DNA of 30,673 nucleotides, taken from a virus. The DNA lies in IMG/VR virus record IMGVR_UViG_3300033148_003039, positions 1-30,673 of that record. One strand, 5' to 3'. Numbering within the stretch: the stretch's first letter is position 1; each line of letters opens with the position of its first letter. Positions 30,109 to 30,673 of the stretch are shown piece by piece. The notes below the pieces were generated by a model that saw only the letters and a program-made list of their open reading frames with translations, was not told the origin of the DNA and ran no database searches. Made by a program: the position numbers and the translations under genes.

Positions 30109-30673
30109 CTATTTTAAATAATCGCTAAAAAGCTCTTTAATTTTACCACCACCATAATGCCCATCAGTCATTTCAATAACTTCTGAAAGTGGAAACTCTG
30201 AACCCTTCAACCCTTTATCTTTCATAAACTGACTCACACCAAAAGAACAAGCACCAGTAATAAGTCTATACTCTTCAATATTTACAGTTTGCTTTTTTCT
30301 TATATCGTTTATAATATCCTCAACATCTGCACTTTCTTGTAAAAACTTAAAATTACAATCAGATATAGATTGTTCTAAAGTTTCGCCATGTGCAAAATAT
30401 CCATCTCTTTCAGCAATAAAACAAGATGGTAAATCATCTAAATTCCCACCTTTGAAATATTTAGCTTTGTGTATTGTAAAATCATCTTTTGATTTGTTAC
30501 TTGTTATAATCATTGTAGTGTCATCAATATGATTAATCAATAAATCTTTATCTTGATACTTGATAGTCTTGCCATGTAAACTTCTCAAATCAACATAACC
30601 TTGATTCTCAAACTTAACACCCTCTGGTAAAGTCGTTAAACTTCTCAAATAAACATTACCTTGATTCTCAAAC
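30109..30673 (-). CDS. Repeat protein of the early arm, 5' end cut by the window
   Basis: At least 187 aa. A TTG at 30648 could be read as a start, but the frame is open to the last base of the window and the upstream codons continue the repeat, so the true start lies outside. Two copies of a 20-residue unit FENQGxVxLRSLxxLPEGVK are visible (the second partial), followed by a beta-rich domain (KYQDKDLLINHIDDTTMIITSN) and a helical C-terminus with LITGACSFGVSQFMKDKGLKGSEFPLSEVIEM. The repeats resemble leucine-rich, LPxG-type repeats that build solenoids for binding; the partner is unknown. The last domain occurs in unnamed phage proteins. Confidence 0.7.
   Translation of the reverse strand, partial: FENQGNVYLRSLTTLPEGVKFENQGYVDLRSLHGKTIKYQDKDLLINHIDDTTMIITSNKSKDDFTIHKAKYFKGGNLDDLPSCFIAERDGYFAHGETLEQSISDCNFKFLQESADVEDIINDIRKKQTVNIEEYRLITGACSFGVSQFMKDKGLKGSEFPLSEVIEMTDGHYGGGKIKELFSDYLK
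30581..30673 (-). repeat. Imperfect 33-bp direct repeat with 60-bp period (coding)
   Basis: CTTCTCAAATCAACATAACC (from 30581) and CTTCTCAAATAAACATTACC (from 30641) are each followed by TTGATTCTCAAAC. The 60-bp period equals 20 codons and the two copies are the two protein repeats of the gene above, so the repeat comes from the protein, not from a mobile element. More copies probably lie beyond the window. Confidence 0.85.

Noticed and set aside
30581-30673. Terminal direct repeat or CRISPR-like array at the right edge
   Set aside because: Period is exactly 20 codons, copies are imperfect and both encode the same protein motif; no spacer structure or match to the left end.

Overview
The window is 30.7 kb of an AT-rich, tightly packed tailed-phage or prophage genome. 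Low GC, heavy use of AAA/AAT/TTA codons and the style of the small proteins fit a host in the Campylobacterota (Arcobacter, Sulfurimonas or Campylobacter relatives). That host call is inference from composition and protein character, not from a marker gene. No integrase, transposase, repressor, tRNA or rRNA is visible. Both edges appear to cut through a larger genome: the last gene runs off the right end, and position 1 lies in a hairpin plus T-tract that may belong to an upstream unit.

Layout. 1-211 is a leader with GTGAC iterons. 212-3294 is the packaging module (small and large terminase subunits, with three tiny genes between). 3535-4239 is a free-standing homing endonuclease with its own consensus promoter. 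4319-9062 is a lambda-type head module: gpW-like/DUF6148 connector, gpB-type portal, protease with an in-frame nested scaffold, gpD-type decoration protein, gpE-type capsid and joining proteins. 9066-18543 is a Mu-type contractile tail: terminator, DUF2635, sheath, tube, tail assembly chaperone with a -1 frameshift, tape measure, gpN, gpP, gp45, gp46, gp47 and gp48. 18556-20310 holds fibre and fibre-associated genes. 20320-22072 is a lysis-like cluster of membrane proteins around a DUF5675 protein. 22078-24150 holds a gpZ-like protein and a large unknown, probably structural, protein. From 24151 to the right end every gene is on the minus strand: an HUH replication-initiator-like protein, a PAPS-reductase-family gene broken by one in-frame TAA, small unknowns, a beta-class DNA methyltransferase, an SNF2-like helicase, a DNA polymerase sliding clamp, and a repeat protein cut by the window edge. 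This reads as the early/replication arm; its promoter is outside the window.

How it works together. Plus-strand genes build a capsid filled by a GpA-type terminase and a contractile tail of roughly 85-90 nm (from the 578-residue tape measure). Minus-strand genes supply replication and DNA-modification functions. The two arms converge stop-to-stop at 24150/24151. Three near-consensus sigma70-type promoters (3535, 4243, 16851) subdivide the late arm, and their transcripts share features of a leader.

Most informative points: the lambda-identical GGGAAAG slippery heptamer joining gp41-like and gp42-like frames; the nested scaffold start inside the protease gene; a Rep-like gene whose conserved motif I lies upstream of its first ATG, with a candidate ATT start and a Shine-Dalgarno inside a hairpin; the single-stop split of the PAPS-reductase-family gene; a virus-encoded beta clamp next to a methyltransferase/helicase pair; and a 20-residue repeat protein at the right edge. 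No clearly new defence or effector system is provable from sequence alone. The Rep/PAPS interval (24.15-25.72 kb) is the part least explained by known phage modules.
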